Assembly: GCA_963707695.1 (NCBI GenBank) | Contig: CAVPQY010000004.1 | Coordinates: forward strand, 992,001-1,056,000 | Length of the DNA stretch: 64,000 bases | Direction: 5' to 3' | From: JAOPZW01 sp963707695 | Lineage (GTDB): Bacteria; Actinomycetota; Thermoleophilia; Solirubrobacterales; Solirubrobacteraceae | In this document: piece after piece, positions 28,620 to 36,274 of the stretch | Layout: every line of letters begins with the position of its first letter | How positions within the stretch are numbered: the stretch's first letter is position 1 | Translations under genes and position numbers: made by a program | The notes under the pieces: generated by a model | The model's input: the letters and a program-made list of their open reading frames with translations, nothing else | Database searches by the model: none | What the model was told of the DNA's origin: nothing

Positions 28620-29656
28620 CCCTCGAGCAGCGCCAGCACCGCCTCCTCGACGGCGCCCTGGATGGCGGTGCCCTCGTCGACGCCCACGACGCCCGGGGCG
28701 ATGGTCTGCCCGTCGCGGAAGCGGTCGAAGACCCGCGGGTCGATGTACGAGGCCCGTGCGACCGCCGGGGTGTTGCCCAGGTAGAAGGCGACCTCCTTGA
28801 CGGCGCGGCTGACGATCCGCTTCACGGCCGCCTTCGAGGCGGGCCGCGCCTCGTCGCTGACCGACAGGGCGACGGCGGCGAGGACCGTCGCGCCCCACGT
28901 CCGGAAGTCCTTGGCCGAGACGTCCAGGCCCGTGGCGTCCTTCAAGAAGCGGTTGATGTCGGCGGACTTGACGTCGGTCCAGCGCGTCGGGTGGGACGAG
29001 CTCTTGTAGGCGAGCAGCTCGTCGCCGCCCCCCCGGCGGCGCTTGAGCCGGTCGATGGTCGCCGCGACCTCGGGGTCCACGACGGCCTGCAGGCGGCGCT
29101 TGCCGTGCTTGGCCGGGTAGTCGAAGCGCAGCGTGTCGCCGTCGCGGAGGACGTGGCGCTTCTTCATGGTGGCCAGCCCGTAGGTCTCGTTGCGCACGGC
29201 GTAGTCCTCGGAGCCGATGCGGAAGAAGCCGCGGTCGAGCAGGCGCACGGCCACGGCCAGCACGTGCTCCTCGGACAGGTCGTCGAGCGCGATCCGGGCG
29301 TCGAGGTGCTCGCGCAGCGCGGGCAGCGCCCGGGCGAACCGGACCATGTCGTCGAACTTCTCGGCGTCGCGCCGCTCGCGCCAGCGCGGGTGGTAGAGGT
29401 ACTGCTTGCGGCCCGCCTGGTCGGTGCCGGTGGCCTGGATGTGCCCGCCCGGGTACGGGCTGATCCACACGTCCTGCCACGCGGGCGGGATGACGAGCTC
29501 GTCGATGCGCGCGAGGACCTCGGGGTCCGTGACGGCCGCCCCGTCCTCGTCGAGGTAGCGGAACCCGCGCCCGTGGCGCACGCGCCGGATCCCGGGGACG
29601 GAGAGGTCCGACCGCCGGAGCCGGACCTTCGGAGGACGCTCCTGGACGGCGGGCAC
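28616..29656 (-). CDS. DNA topoisomerase IB
   Basis: A 346-residue poxvirus-like type IB topoisomerase, which relaxes supercoils through a 3'-phosphotyrosyl intermediate without ATP. The N-terminal clamp region (about 1-85) contains PPAWQDVWISPYPGGHIQ. The catalytic domain has RKQYLYHPRWRERRD with the first catalytic Arg, KHG with the Lys region, SAKDFRTWGATVLAA with the second Arg, and the nucleophilic Tyr in ARASYIDPRVF (about 310-320). The length is normal for bacterial members. It is 30 bp downstream of ku on the same strand. Confidence 0.93.
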   Translation of the reverse strand: MPAVQERPPKVRLRRSDLSVPGIRRVRHGRGFRYLDEDGAAVTDPEVLARIDELVIPPAWQDVWISPYPGGHIQATGTDQAGRKQYLYHPRWRERRDAEKFDDMVRFARALPALREHLDARIALDDLSEEHVLAVAVRLLDRGFFRIGSEDYAVRNETYGLATMKKRHVLRDGDTLRFDYPAKHGKRRLQAVVDPEVAATIDRLKRRRGGGDELLAYKSSSHPTRWTDVKSADINRFLKDATGLDVSAKDFRTWGATVLAAVALSVSDEARPASKAAVKRIVSRAVKEVAFYLGNTPAVARASYIDPRVFDRFRDGQTIAPGVVGVDEGTAIQGAVEEAVLALLEG

Positions 29657-29686
29657 CCCGCGGGGCTACCCCCTTCTCCCGGGCCG

Positions 29687-30598
29687 CTACTTCTTCGTGC
29701 CGGCCTTGGCGCGCGTCGCGCGCTTGGCGGGCGCCCCGTCGCGCTGGCCCGATCCGCCGTCGCCCTTGCCCTTCGCCGGGGCGCGGCGCTTGGGCTTGTC
29801 CTCGGGCTCGTCCTTGCGCACGGCGTCGAGGCTGGCCTTCAGGGCGCTCATGAGGTCGGGCACCGGGGCGGTGACGTCCTCGGACTCGGGCTGGATCACG
29901 ATGTCCTCGCCGGCGGCCTTGCGCTCGATGAGCGACAGGACCTCCTCGCGGTAGGTGTCGTGGTACTTCTCGGGGTCCCACTCGCCGGCCAGCGACTCGA
30001 CGAGCTGCTTGGCGATCGCCAGCTCGCGGTCGTTGGCGTCGGTCTCGCGTACGGCCTCGAGGTCGTCGATGTTCGAGGGGTCGACGATCTCGTCGGCGAA
30101 GATCAGCGTGGCCATCCCGAGCACGTCGCCGTCCATCGCGCGGATGGCCACCAGCGACTCCTTCTGGCGGATGACGACCTTGGCGATCGCCACGCGCCGC
30201 GTCTCGCGCATGGCCTCCATGAGCAGGCGGTAGGGCTTGGCCCCGCCGGCGCCCGGGGCCAGGTAGTACGGGTGGTCGTAGAAGATCGGGTCGATCTCGT
30301 CGAGCGCGACGAAGTCCTCGATGTCGATCGTGCGCGTCTTCTTGGGGTCGAGCGCCTCGAGCTCCTCCGAGGTGACCACGACGTACTTCTCCGGGGCGAT
30401 CTCGTAGCCCTTGACGATCTCGTCGTAGGGCACCTCCTCGTCGGTGGAGGGGTCGACGCGCCGCTGGGCGATGCGGACGCCGGTGCTCTCGTGGAGCTGG
30501 TGGAAGCGGACGCTCTTCCGGCTCACCGCCGAGTAGAGCTTCACGGGCACCGTGACCAGCCCGAAGCTGATCGCGCCGGTCCAGATGGAACGCGCCAT
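29687..30598 (-). CDS. ku: Ku protein, non-homologous end joining
   Basis: A 303-residue bacterial Ku that should homodimerise around broken DNA ends and recruit LigD. The start MARSIWTGAISFGLVTVPVK is typical, the central beta-barrel ring follows (about 30-210), and the C-terminal tail (about 250-303) is the usual Lys/Arg/Ala-rich extension. No ligD lies in this window. The neighbouring topoisomerase IB and ferritin/DJ-1 genes suit a DNA-protection island. Two hairpins lie immediately before the ATG and the likely ribosome site falls within the nearer one. Confidence 0.95.
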   Translation of the reverse strand: MARSIWTGAISFGLVTVPVKLYSAVSRKSVRFHQLHESTGVRIAQRRVDPSTDEEVPYDEIVKGYEIAPEKYVVVTSEELEALDPKKTRTIDIEDFVALDEIDPIFYDHPYYLAPGAGGAKPYRLLMEAMRETRRVAIAKVVIRQKESLVAIRAMDGDVLGMATLIFADEIVDPSNIDDLEAVRETDANDRELAIAKQLVESLAGEWDPEKYHDTYREEVLSLIERKAAGEDIVIQPESEDVTAPVPDLMSALKASLDAVRKDEPEDKPKRRAPAKGKGDGGSGQRDGAPAKRATRAKAGTKK

Positions 30599-30600
30599 GC

Positions 30601-30645
30601 CCGGGATCTTCCCGGATCCCGTGCGCGGCATCCACCGCGCACGGG
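30601..30645 (-). promoter_or_regulatory. Two hairpins in the ku leader / pfpI terminator region
   Basis: The outer hairpin pairs 30618-30628 with 30635-30645 (11 bp, 6-nt loop CATCCA). The inner one pairs CCGGGA at 30601-30606 with TCCCGG at 30610-30615. The inner stem ends 2 nt before the ku ATG and contains the GGGAAGA that would be its ribosome site. Confidence 0.5.
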
Positions 30646-30690
30646 TCGTTGCGGTCGCGCGAGGGCCGCCGGCGGGCGGCAGGCGGCCGG

Positions 30691-31263
30691 CTAGGCCGCC
30701 GAGCGGGCCTGCTTCTCGTGCCGGCCCTCGGCGAACTCCTCGACCACCTTGGCGCAGAACGCGGGGAGGTCGTCGGGCTTGCGGCTGGAGACGAGCCCGG
30801 CGTCCACATGGACCTCCTCGTCGACCCAGGTCGCCCCCGCGTTGCGCAGGTCGGTCTGCAGCGACGGCCACGAGGTCAGCGTGCGGCCGCGGACGACGTC
30901 GGCCTCGATCAGCGTCCACGGACCGTGGCAGATGACGCCGACCGGCTTGCCGGCGGCGAAGAACGCCCGGACGAACGCGACCGTGGCGGGATCGGTGCGC
31001 AGCTGGTCGGGGTTCGCGACGCCGCCGGGGAGCAGCAGCGCGTCGTAGTCGTCGGCGCGGGCGTCGGACGCCGCCTTCGTCGCCTGGAGCACCTCGGCCT
31101 TGTCGAGGTGGTCGAAGGTCTGGACGTCGCCCGCCTGGACCGAGACGAGCTCGGTCTGCGCCCCGGCGTCCTCGACCGCCTGGCGCGGCTCGGTCAGCTC
31201 GACGCGCTCGACGCCCTCGGTCGCCACGATGGCGATCTTCTTGCCCTTGAGGTCGTTGGCCAT
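30691..31263 (-). CDS. DJ-1/PfpI-family type 1 glutamine amidotransferase-like protein
   Basis: A 190-residue protein of the PfpI/DJ-1 superfamily, linked to carbonyl stress, glycation repair or stress proteolysis. It starts KKIAIVATEGVERVEL, has LLLPGGVANPDQLR (about 75-88), and the nucleophile elbow GVICHGPWTLIEAD (about 108-121) with the Cys-His pair. It is transcribed toward ku and divergent from the ferritin-like gene (93 bp apart). Confidence 0.92.
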   Translation of the reverse strand: MANDLKGKKIAIVATEGVERVELTEPRQAVEDAGAQTELVSVQAGDVQTFDHLDKAEVLQATKAASDARADDYDALLLPGGVANPDQLRTDPATVAFVRAFFAAGKPVGVICHGPWTLIEADVVRGRTLTSWPSLQTDLRNAGATWVDEEVHVDAGLVSSRKPDDLPAFCAKVVEEFAEGRHEKQARSAA

Positions 31264-31356
31264 GGTGGCGTGCTTGACCGGTCCGGCCGCGAGCAAACGC
31301 CCCGCCGCGCGGGTAGGCACCCGGAGCACCCACCCGAAACCACCAAGGAGGCGCCC

Positions 31357-31869
31357 ATGGCGACCACCCGCTCCGCCGCCCAAGGCATCCTCGCCGACGA
31401 CCAGACCGCCAAGCGCGAGCAGATCGTGGACCTGCTCAAGAAGGCCTACTGGATGGAGATCGAGACCGTGATGAGCTACATCGCGAACTCGATCAACCCC
31501 GACGGCGTCCGCGCCCAGGAGATCATCGAGTCCCTCCAGGAGGACATCCAGGAGGAGCTGGGGCACGCCCAGCAGTTCGCCGCGCGCATCAAGGAGCTCT
31601 ACGGCGTGGTGCCGGGGTCCATGGAGTTCGCCGCCGAGCAGGGCTACCTGCAGCCGCCCGAGCACCAGACCGACGTCGTGCACGTCATCAAGGGCGTCAT
31701 CGAGGCCGAGACCGGCGCCATCGAGCACTACAACCGCATCATCGAGGAGACCGAGGGGGCCGACCCGGTCACGAACGACATGGTGATCGCCATCCTCCGC
31801 GACGAGGAGGGCCACCGCCGGCTCTTCGAGGGCTACCTCCGCGAGTACGAGGCGGAGGGGCTGGCCTAG
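31357..31869 (+). CDS. Ferritin-like/bacterioferritin-type protein
   Basis: A 170-residue four-helix ferritin-like protein, probably binding a di-iron centre for iron storage or peroxide protection. Two Glu-rich pairs fit the diiron pattern: EIETVMSYIANS (about 34-45) with EELGHAQQF (about 68-76), and EAETGAIEHYNRII (about 111-124) with RDEEGHRRLFE (about 148-158). An excellent AAGGAGG site precedes the ATG. A GGGTAG element at 31311 could be a SigB/F-type -10, but no matching -35 is seen. Its stop forms a CTAG with the convergent small gene. Confidence 0.88.
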   Translation: MATTRSAAQGILADDQTAKREQIVDLLKKAYWMEIETVMSYIANSINPDGVRAQEIIESLQEDIQEELGHAQQFAARIKELYGVVPGSMEFAAEQGYLQPPEHQTDVVHVIKGVIEAETGAIEHYNRIIEETEGADPVTNDMVIAILRDEEGHRRLFEGYLREYEAEGLA

Positions 31870-32090
31870 CGCCCGCCCGCGGGCTGGGTCGGCGGCTCGA
31901 TCGGCGTCTCGCGCGCCGGGTCGACCTCCGGCTCCGCCGGCGGCTCGGGCGGCACGGCGGGGGTGACCGGCTCGTCGGGGACCGCCGGCGTGACGGGCTC
32001 CCCCGGCTCGGACGGGACTTCGGGCACCACCGGCACGGCGGGCGTGACCGGGTCGACCGGCTGCGGGACCTCGAGGACGGGGGCGGACAT
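31866..32090 (-). CDS. Small proline-rich protein with PVTPAVP repeats
   Basis: A 74-residue open frame made almost wholly of Pro, Val, Glu, Ala and Thr, including three PVTPAVP units. It has no signal peptide. It fills the space between two genes exactly, with an 11-nt gap after the HAD gene's stop, and ends with a CTAG stop overlap. No ribosome site is strong. The opposite strand reads as a Gly/Ser/Thr-rich repeat, so low-complexity composition alone could keep both frames open. It could be a flexible linker-like peptide, or not a gene. Confidence 0.45.
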   Translation of the reverse strand: MSAPVLEVPQPVDPVTPAVPVVPEVPSEPGEPVTPAVPDEPVTPAVPPEPPAEPEVDPARETPIEPPTQPAGGR

Positions 32091-32100
32091 GGCCGGCCGC

Positions 32101-32757
32101 TTACCCCAGCACCGTCGCGTCCAACCGGTCCAGCAGCTCCGGCATGGACGTGAACACCGACAGCGCGCCCGCGTCGAAGAGCTCCTGCGCCGAGAAGCCG
32201 CCGGTGAGCACCGCGAGGGTCTCGACGCCGGCGTTCTTCGCCGCCTTGCAGTCCCAGGTCGAGTCGCCGACCATCACGGCCAGGTCGCCGTCGAGCTTCT
32301 CGAGCGCGGCGCGGATGAGGTCGGGCTCCGGCTTCGTCTGCTCGACGTCGCCCGAGGTCGTCCACGCGTCGGCGAGCTCACGGGCGTCCAGCAGGTCGAG
32401 GTAGTGCTCGACCTCGTCGGGCTTGGCCGAGCTGGCCAGGACGACCCGGCGCCCGGCGTCCTTGAGGCGGACGATGAGCTCGCGCGCGCCTTCGAGCGGC
32501 TGCACGGTGTCGATGTAGCGCTCCATGTAGCGCTCCTTCTCCGTCTCGCGGATGGCGTCGCCCTCGCGGTCCTCCACCTCGTCGCCGAGCAGCGCGCGGA
32601 CGAGCTGGTCGCCCCCCATCCCGATGAGGCGGTGCACGCGGAACATGGAGACGGTGTGGCCGTGCTCGCGCAAGGCCCCGTACCACGCGAGCGTGTGCTG
32701 GTAGTTCGAGTCGACGAGGGTCCCGTCGATGTCCAGGATCGCTGCGGCGTCCGCCAT
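32101..32757 (-). CDS. HAD-superfamily phosphatase (phosphoglycolate phosphatase-like)
   Basis: A 218-residue HAD-IA hydrolase with all four motifs intact: LDIDGTLVDS (nucleophile Asp about 9, residues 8-17), ASSAK (about 109-113), the Lys of TKPEPD (about 141), and MVGDSTWD (about 161-168). A helical cap domain lies between motifs I and II, with GMGGDQLVRALLGDEV. This matches phosphoglycolate/beta-phosphoglucomutase-type phosphatases. It lies 1 nt after the DUF6328 gene. Confidence 0.9.
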   Translation of the reverse strand: MADAAAILDIDGTLVDSNYQHTLAWYGALREHGHTVSMFRVHRLIGMGGDQLVRALLGDEVEDREGDAIRETEKERYMERYIDTVQPLEGARELIVRLKDAGRRVVLASSAKPDEVEHYLDLLDARELADAWTTSGDVEQTKPEPDLIRAALEKLDGDLAVMVGDSTWDCKAAKNAGVETLAVLTGGFSAQELFDAGALSVFTSMPELLDRLDATVLG

Positions 32758-32758
32758 G

Positions 32759-33259
32759 TCAGGAGTCCGGCTTCCCGCGCAGGCGCCGCGCGACTCCGAG
32801 GACGAACCACAGCGCCAGGTAGAGGACCGCGAGCGCGGCGACGATCACGACGGGCGTCGCACCGTGGTAGAGGAAGTCGAGGACGAGCAGGACGGAGCAG
32901 CACATCGCGACCGCGAGCGCGGCCAGGCCGACGATGAACTCCCAGGAGCCCCACTGGATGATGAACGCCTTCTGGCGAGCCCGGAACGTGACCCGGTGCA
33001 GCGCGCCGGGACCGATGAGGAAGGCGCTCGCCACCGCGGCGGCGACGAGGGCGATGGTGTAGATCGTCCGCTGGGCGCTCGTGGTCTGGCTGAAGCGCTG
33101 CTGGAAGGGCACCGTGAGCAGGAACCCGAAGAGCACCTGCACGCCGGGCATGGCGACGCGCAGCTCGTTGAGCAGCTCGAGGAGCTGGCGGTTGCGCTGC
33201 GCCTGCTCGTCCTCGGTGACGTCGGAGGGGGTGCGGTTGTCCTCGGGGTCGAGCGCCAC
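32759..33259 (-). CDS. DUF6328-family membrane protein
   Basis: A 166-residue integral membrane protein with four predicted transmembrane helices: about 42-58, 68-88, 107-128 and 133-155. ELRVAMPGVQVLFGFLLTVPFQ near the N-terminus is the characteristic block of DUF6328. The function is unknown. The gene sits between a SigB/F-type sigma factor upstream and a HAD phosphatase one nucleotide downstream, so membrane-stress expression is plausible but unproven. Confidence 0.85.
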   Translation of the reverse strand: MALDPEDNRTPSDVTEDEQAQRNRQLLELLNELRVAMPGVQVLFGFLLTVPFQQRFSQTTSAQRTIYTIALVAAAVASAFLIGPGALHRVTFRARQKAFIIQWGSWEFIVGLAALAVAMCCSVLLVLDFLYHGATPVVIVAALAVLYLALWFVLGVARRLRGKPDS

Positions 33260-33278
33260 GGCGCCCGAGGCCTACCCG

Positions 33279-34079
33279 TCAAGCGGCGGCGGCCATCGCC
33301 GGCACCGGCTGGGCCGCGGGGACGGGGTCCCCGGCGGACACGGCCGGCGCGTCCATCGCGGTGCGCAGCTCGTCGAGCGACCGGCGGATCAGGCGCGAGA
33401 CGTGCATCTGGCTGATCCCGACGTGGTCGGCGATCTCGCGCTGCGTGAGCCCCTCGAAGAAGCGCAGGCGCAGGATCTCGCGCTCGCGCGGCGCGAGCGC
33501 CTCGAAGCCGCGGCGCAGCAGGAGCCGCTGCTCCGCGCGCTCGAACCCGCCGTCGTCGCCGCCCAGCCCCTCCGCGGGCGTGGGCCCGTCCTCGCCCGTG
33601 GGCGCGTCGAGCGACATCGCGCGGTAGGCCTCCGCGGCGTGCAGCGCCTCGACGACCTGCTCCGGCGTCGCGGCGGCGGCGTCCGCGAGCTCTTCGACCC
33701 GCGGCGGGCGTCCGAGCAGGCGCGTGAGCTCCTCCCGGGTCCGGCTGAGCCGCGCCGTGAGCTCCTGGACCTCGCGCGGGACGCGCAGCATCCACCCGCG
33801 ATCGCGGAAGTGGCGCTTGATCTCCCCCGCGATCGTGGGCACGGCGAACGTGGCGAAGCGGACCTCGCGCGCGCAGTCGAAGCGGTCGATGGCCTTCAGC
33901 AGGCCCACGCACGCGACCTGCTCGAGGTCGTCGAGCGGCTCCCCCTTGCCCGCGTAGCGCCGAGCGAGCCCGTGGGCGAGCGGCAGGAGGCGCTCGGCCA
34001 CCTCGTCCCTCGCCGCGCGATCGCCCTCCCGGTGCCACCGCTGCAGCAGCGCCCGGCAGGCGCGCTCGTCGTGCTCCAT
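33279..34079 (-). CDS. SigB/SigF/SigG-type RNA polymerase sigma factor
   Basis: A 266-residue sigma-70 group 3 factor with sigma regions 2, 3 and 4. Region 2 includes LARRYAGKGEPLDDLEQVACVGLLKAIDRFD; region 3 and the linker contain IAGEIKRHFRDRGWMLRVPREVQEL; region 4 includes REIADHVGISQMHVSRLIRRSLDEL. Several in-frame starts exist (TTG 34115, ATG 34094, 34088, 34079). ATG 34079 was chosen because GAGGA lies 8 nt upstream. It is the natural target for the RsbW/RsbV-like proteins. It is divergent from the MerR-PAS-GAF regulator, with a large inverted repeat between. Confidence 0.93.
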   Translation of the reverse strand: MEHDERACRALLQRWHREGDRAARDEVAERLLPLAHGLARRYAGKGEPLDDLEQVACVGLLKAIDRFDCAREVRFATFAVPTIAGEIKRHFRDRGWMLRVPREVQELTARLSRTREELTRLLGRPPRVEELADAAAATPEQVVEALHAAEAYRAMSLDAPTGEDGPTPAEGLGGDDGGFERAEQRLLLRRGFEALAPREREILRLRFFEGLTQREIADHVGISQMHVSRLIRRSLDELRTAMDAPAVSAGDPVPAAQPVPAMAAAA

Positions 34080-34119
34080 CGGGTGCATCCTCATGCCGGC
34101 CGAGGGCGCGGACAAGCTG

Positions 34120-34147
34120 GTCAGACCCGGTCACAGCCAGGTCTGAC
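34120..34147. promoter_or_regulatory. Inverted repeat, candidate operator in the sigma/MerR divergent region
   Basis: GTCAGACC (34120-34127) and GGTCTGAC (34140-34147) form a perfect 8-bp dyad with a 12-nt spacer. It lies 12 bp before the MerR-type gene's GTG and 41 bp before the sigma gene's ATG. It is a natural place for the MerR-like protein to bind. Confidence 0.6.
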
Positions 34148-34158
34148 ACCATGCACGC

Positions 34159-35328
34159 GTGCCCGGTACGGTGGACACGACCGGTCAGGCGACGGGGCAG
34201 ACGGTGACCGCGACCCGCTTCGCCGCGCTCACCGGGGTGAGTCGCGAGCGGCTGCGCACGTGGGAGCGCCGGCACGGGTTCCCCGTCCCGCTGCGCGACG
34301 GCACGGGACCCCGCCGCTACGCCCTGGCCGACCTCGCGCCGGTGCTCTTCGTGCGCCGCGCCGTCGAGGCCGGGACGCCGCTGGCCGTCGCCGTGGGCCG
34401 CGCCCCGGCGACGGCGTCGCGGCCGGGGCTCTCCCCCTCCGCCTTCGCCGCGCTCGTCGACGACGCGCCGGTGCCGGTCGCCGCGCTGTCGGGCCCGGCG
34501 CCGCTGCGCGTCGAGTACGTCAACGCCGCCCTGCGCGCGCTGCCGGCGGCGCCGCGCCCCGGTGAGGAGCTCGCGTCCGCGGTGCCCGCCTTCCACGACG
34601 ACGCGGCGCTGGCCGCGTTCGCCGGCGTCCTGACCGGCACCGACGACGGGGTCGAGGTGCAGCACCCGGCCTGGGACGGCGACCCGCGCCGGCGCGTGCG
34701 CTCGGCCGCCTTCCGCCTGCCCGCCGAGCCCGACGCCCGGCCGCTCGTCGCGGTGATGGGCCTCGGCGGCGCCGGCGAGGCCGCGGTCCGCGCCGAGCTC
34801 GCGGCGCTGCGCCGCGACCACGACGACCTGCGCCGCCACGAGGCCCGCCACGAGCGCTGGCTCGACGGGCTCGCGGCGCTCGCCGCGGGCTTCCAGCGCG
34901 AGCTTGGGCCGCAGGTCGTCGACGACGGCCTGGACGTCGTCCTGCGCCAGACGAACGCCGTCGACGCCGCGCTGGCGCGCTACGCCAGCGGCCGCCTGGA
35001 GCTTCCGGGGTCGCGGCGCGGGCTCATGGCCGACGCCGAGCTCACGGTCGCCGCCCACCCCGACCTGGCGCGGGCCATGCGCGACGCCGAGCCCGTGTGG
35101 CTGGACGCCGCGGCGGCGCGCGCGCTCGGCGTGCCGGGTGACCTGCACGCCTCGGCCGCGCCGGTCGTGGTGGCCGGCGAGCCGCTGGGCGTCGTCCTCT
35201 TCCTCTTCAACGAGGTCGAGCCGCACGACCGCGACAACCGCCGGCTGCTGGCCGCGATCTCGGCGGCCATGGGGTTCGCCCTGCTCCGCGACCGCCTGGT
35301 CGCCGAGCTGCACGGGCTGGCGCGCTAG
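34159..35328 (+). CDS. MerR-type DNA-binding regulator with PAS and GAF-like sensory domains
   Basis: A 389-residue regulator with an unusual layout. An N-terminal MerR helix-turn-helix (about residues 15-65) includes RFAALTGVSRERLRTWERRH and the wing residues GPRRYALADL. A PAS-like domain covers about 95-210. A short coiled coil (ELAALRRDHDDLRRHEARHE, about 214-233) leads to a GAF-like domain (about 240-385) that would bind a small ligand or redox group. This is not the usual short MerR effector region. The GTG at 34159 is the first start; in-frame GTGs follow. The gene ends in a CTAG overlap with the convergent second sigma factor. Confidence 0.82.
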   Translation: MPGTVDTTGQATGQTVTATRFAALTGVSRERLRTWERRHGFPVPLRDGTGPRRYALADLAPVLFVRRAVEAGTPLAVAVGRAPATASRPGLSPSAFAALVDDAPVPVAALSGPAPLRVEYVNAALRALPAAPRPGEELASAVPAFHDDAALAAFAGVLTGTDDGVEVQHPAWDGDPRRRVRSAAFRLPAEPDARPLVAVMGLGGAGEAAVRAELAALRRDHDDLRRHEARHERWLDGLAALAAGFQRELGPQVVDDGLDVVLRQTNAVDAALARYASGRLELPGSRRGLMADAELTVAAHPDLARAMRDAEPVWLDAAAARALGVPGDLHASAAPVVVAGEPLGVVLFLFNEVEPHDRDNRRLLAAISAAMGFALLRDRLVAELHGLAR

Positions 35329-36149
35329 TCCTCCTCGGCCCCGGCCCGGGCCACGGTGCGCAGGCGGGCCAGGGACTGGCGGATGATGCGGCTGACCTGC
35401 ATCTGCGAGACGCCGATGCGGTCGCCGATCTCCGCCTGCGTGAGGTCCTCCTCGAACCGCAGGCGGAGCACCTCGCGCTCGCGCGGGGTGACCGCGCGCA
35501 GGAGCTGGGCGAGCGTGGCGCGCTCCTCGGCGCGCGCGAAGCCGTGCTCCTCGGTCCCCACCGTGTCGCCGAGCGTGTCGCCGGCCTCGTCGTCGCTGCC
35601 GCGCGGGGACTCGAGCGACGTCGCCCGGTAGGCGCCGGAGGCCTCGAGCGCCTCGAGGACCTCCTCCGGCGTCGACTCGACCGCCGCCGCGATCTCCGCC
35701 ACGGAGGGTGAGCGGCGCAGGTCGAGCGAGAGCTGGGCCACGGCGCGGTCGACCTTGAGGGCGAGCTCCTGGAGGTCGCGCGGGACGCGCACCGACCAGG
35801 TGCGGTCGCGGAAGTAGCGCTTGATCTCGCCGAGGATCGTCGGGACCGCGTAGCTCGAGAACGCGACCTCGCGCTCGAGGTCGAAGCGGTCGATGGCCTT
35901 CACCAGGCCCAGCGACGCCACCTGCAGGAGGTCGTCGAACGGCTCCTCCGGGCGCTGGTAGCGACGGGCGAGCTGCCGGGCGAGCGGCAGGAAGCGCTCG
36001 ACCAGCGCCTCGCGGTCGGTGGGATCGCGCCGGTCGAGGTAGCGCTCGAAGAGCGCCCGGTCCTCCTGGGCACGGGACGGCGAGCGCTCGGGCTCGACGC
36101 CCGGCTCCCGCTCGGGGGGCGTCACGCCCACTGCACGCGGGCTGGGCAT
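35325..36149 (-). CDS. Second SigB/SigF/SigG-type sigma factor
   Basis: A 274-residue sigma factor paralogous to the one at 33279-34079. The N-terminus is disordered and Pro/Glu-rich (about 1-25), then region 2 (LARRYQRPEEPFDDLLQVAS, FSSYAVPTILGEIKRYFRDR), region 3 and region 4 (GDRIGVSQMQVSRIIRQSL) follow. The ATG at 36149 is the only one near the upstream limit of similarity. Both sigma genes flank the MerR-PAS-GAF regulator, one divergent and one convergent, which suggests a shared decision unit. Confidence 0.92.
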   Translation of the reverse strand: MPSPRAVGVTPPEREPGVEPERSPSRAQEDRALFERYLDRRDPTDREALVERFLPLARQLARRYQRPEEPFDDLLQVASLGLVKAIDRFDLEREVAFSSYAVPTILGEIKRYFRDRTWSVRVPRDLQELALKVDRAVAQLSLDLRRSPSVAEIAAAVESTPEEVLEALEASGAYRATSLESPRGSDDEAGDTLGDTVGTEEHGFARAEERATLAQLLRAVTPREREVLRLRFEEDLTQAEIGDRIGVSQMQVSRIIRQSLARLRTVARAGAEED

Positions 36150-36274
36150 CCGGCGCGGCCGTGGGCGGCCAGCCCGACTCGGCGGGGGCGGGGGGCGGTC
36201 CCGGGCAAGGCCTCCGATGATACCCGCGGCATGGCGGGCTCCCCGCGGCGGGCGCGGCCGTCGGCGGCAGGTGG

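Noticed and set aside
31311..31316. GGGTAG as a SigB/F promoter for the ferritin-like gene
   Set aside because: No GTTT-like -35 box is found 15-17 nt upstream.
31963..32937. Plus-strand frame beginning with Gly/Ser/Thr repeats that look collagen-like
   Set aside because: It is antisense to three better-supported minus-strand genes and its repeat lacks a steady Gly-x-y period.
34115..34115. TTG at 34115 as the start of the first SigB/F-type gene
   Set aside because: The ATG at 34079 has a better-placed GAGGA and matches the N-terminal boundary of the family.
36150..36274. Possible small gene between the second sigma factor and the AddA-like gene
   Set aside because: There is no start with a ribosome site and only low-complexity GC-rich sequence.
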